Assembly (NCBI GenBank): GCA_030626365.1
Contig: DAOUPC010000150.1
Coordinates: 1-7,060 of the forward strand
Reading direction: 5' to 3'
DNA: 7,060 nucleotides
Origin: Paracoccaceae bacterium
GTDB lineage: Bacteria > Pseudomonadota > Alphaproteobacteria > Rhodobacterales > Rhodobacteraceae
Shown here: positions 6,249 through 7,060 of the stretch, in pieces
How positions within the stretch are numbered: the stretch's first letter is position 1
How the letters are laid out: each line of letters opens with the position of its first letter
Translations under genes and position numbers: made by a program
The notes under the pieces: generated by a model
What the model was told of the DNA's origin: nothing
Database searches by the model: none
What the model saw: the letters and a program-made list of their open reading frames with translations, nothing else

Positions 6249-6758
6249 ATGGCGGATAGTTCACAGAAGTTCATAGCGCGCAACCGCGCACCACGGGTTC
6301 AGATCGAATATGATGTAGAGCTTTACGGGGCCGAAAAGAAGGTTCAGTTGCCGTTTGTGATGGGCGTGATGAGCGACCTTGCCGGCAAGTCCGAGGTGGA
6401 ACAGCCTTCGATTGCCGACCGTAAGTTCCTTGAGATTGACGTAGACAATTTTGATGAGCGGATGAAATCGATGGCCCCGCGCGCGGCCTTTACCGTGTCC
6501 AACACGCTAACTGGCGAAGGCAACATGGCCGTCGACATCACATTCGAGAGCATGGACGACTTTTCGCCTGCGGCCATCGCCGCCAAGGTTGAGCCGCTCA
6601 AAGAGTTGCTGGATGCCCGCACCCAGTTGTCAAATCTGATGACATACATGGACGGCAAAACCGGGGCCGAAGATCTGATTGCCAAGATCATTCAGGACCC
6701 CAGTCTGCTGAAAACGCTGGCCGCACAGGCCGCACCCCAAGCTGACAGCGAAGAATAG
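6249..6758 (+). CDS. tssB: Type VI secretion system contractile sheath small subunit TssB (VipA)
   Basis: TssB and TssC together form the contractile sheath around the Hcp tube; contraction drives the tube and effectors out of the cell, and ClpV recycles the sheath. This 169-residue protein has the full family plan: RNRAPRVQIEYDVELYGAEK (residues 11-30), the LPFVMGVMSDLAG strand/loop at about 34-46, KFLEIDVDNFDERMKSMAPR at about 59-78, and the helical LKELLDARTQLSNLMTYMDG region at about 117-136. A short Ala/Gln-rich tail ends DSEE. The length is normal for the family. The start is supported by AAGGAG six bases upstream. Its stop lies nine bases before the tssC start, and the tssC ribosome site overlaps that stop. 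Confidence 0.97.
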   Translation: MADSSQKFIARNRAPRVQIEYDVELYGAEKKVQLPFVMGVMSDLAGKSEVEQPSIADRKFLEIDVDNFDERMKSMAPRAAFTVSNTLTGEGNMAVDITFESMDDFSPAAIAAKVEPLKELLDARTQLSNLMTYMDGKTGAEDLIAKIIQDPSLLKTLAAQAAPQADSEE

Positions 6759-6767
6759 GAGGGTCTG

Positions 6768-7060
6768 ATGGCCGAAGAACAAGCCGCACAAGCCGGAGCA
6801 CAAGCCGCCGGTGAAGCCACAGCCTTTGGATCGAGCGAATTTGCCGATCTGCTGCAAAAAGAATTCCGCCCCAAGTCCGATCAAGCCAAAACGGCGGTTG
6901 AATCAGCCGTCAAGACGCTGGCCGAACAGGCGTTGGCAAATACCGCGCTTATCTCGGACGACGCGCTGCGCTCGATCGAGGGGATCGTTGCCGAGATCGA
7001 CAAGAAGCTGACCGAACAGGTCAACCTGATCCTGCACCACGAGGATTTCCAGCAGATGGA
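6768..7060 (+). CDS. tssC: Type VI secretion system contractile sheath large subunit TssC (VipB), partial
   Basis: The ATG at 6768 follows AGGAGGG (6757-6763), which overlaps the tssB stop. It opens a frame running off the right edge after 97 codons. The N-terminal stretch MAEEQAAQAGAQAAGEA is Ala-rich and flexible, followed by SSEFADLLQKEFRPKSDQAK and, near the edge, VNLILHHEDFQQM, the well-known start of the TssC core (family members continue E-x-WRGL). In VipB the N-terminal region of the protein carries the helix bound by the ClpV ATPase; FADLLQKEF lies at the matching place. TssC pairs with TssB to build the sheath. The rest of the gene, and probably the remaining tss genes, lie to the right. 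Confidence 0.95.
   Translation, partial: MAEEQAAQAGAQAAGEATAFGSSEFADLLQKEFRPKSDQAKTAVESAVKTLAEQALANTALISDDALRSIEGIVAEIDKKLTEQVNLILHHEDFQQM

Noticed and set aside
1..7060. tRNA or rRNA genes, CRISPR arrays, insertion sequences or attachment sites
   Set aside because: No cloverleaf-like sequence, spaced direct repeats, transposase motifs or terminal inverted repeats were noticed by eye, and coding genes fill almost the whole window.

Overview
The window holds the start of a type VI secretion system (T6SS) sheath operon on the + strand (tssA, tssB and the first 97 codons of tssC, from 5160 to the right edge). Divergent from it is a tightly packed - strand operon (4984 down to the left edge). 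The base composition is GC-rich, with many G/C-ending codons and good Shine-Dalgarno sites. That composition and the protein style suggest an alphaproteobacterium, possibly of the Rhodobacterales/Roseobacter type. This taxonomic guess rests on impression only.

Layout, in order of transcription from the shared 175-bp divergent intergenic region. The - strand operon encodes: (1) a 526-residue cytoplasmic-looking protein with a compact N-terminal domain, an Asp/Gly-rich linker and helical repeats; (2) a 141-residue protein with a signal peptide; (3) an ExbB/TolQ-type proton-channel subunit; (4) and (5) two different ExbD/TolR-type subunits, each keeping the essential membrane Asp; and (6) a TonB/TolA-like protein with an S-x3-H motif in its N-terminal membrane helix, a long Ala/Pro-rich stretch and a C-terminal periplasmic part that resembles DUF4384. 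Genes 2 to 6 are 3 to 18 bp apart or overlap by ATGA, so they are almost certainly co-transcribed and partly translationally coupled. The + strand operon runs tssA, tssB, tssC.

The last gene of the - operon is interrupted as written. Its reading frame changes at a run of ten C on the coding strand (703-712). Upstream of the run one frame is clearly coding, downstream another is, and one base fewer would join them into a protein of more than 480 residues. This may be a sequencing or assembly error, a phase-variable contingency tract, a recoding site or a real mutation.

Taken together, the - operon looks like a proton-motive-force-driven energy-transduction module (one ExbB, two ExbDs, one TonB-like rod) placed beside a T6SS. 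Neither a TonB C-terminal domain nor a TonB-dependent receptor is visible. My inference is an accessory module that delivers force or a signal across the periplasm for the T6SS or an associated envelope process. The sequence does not prove this.
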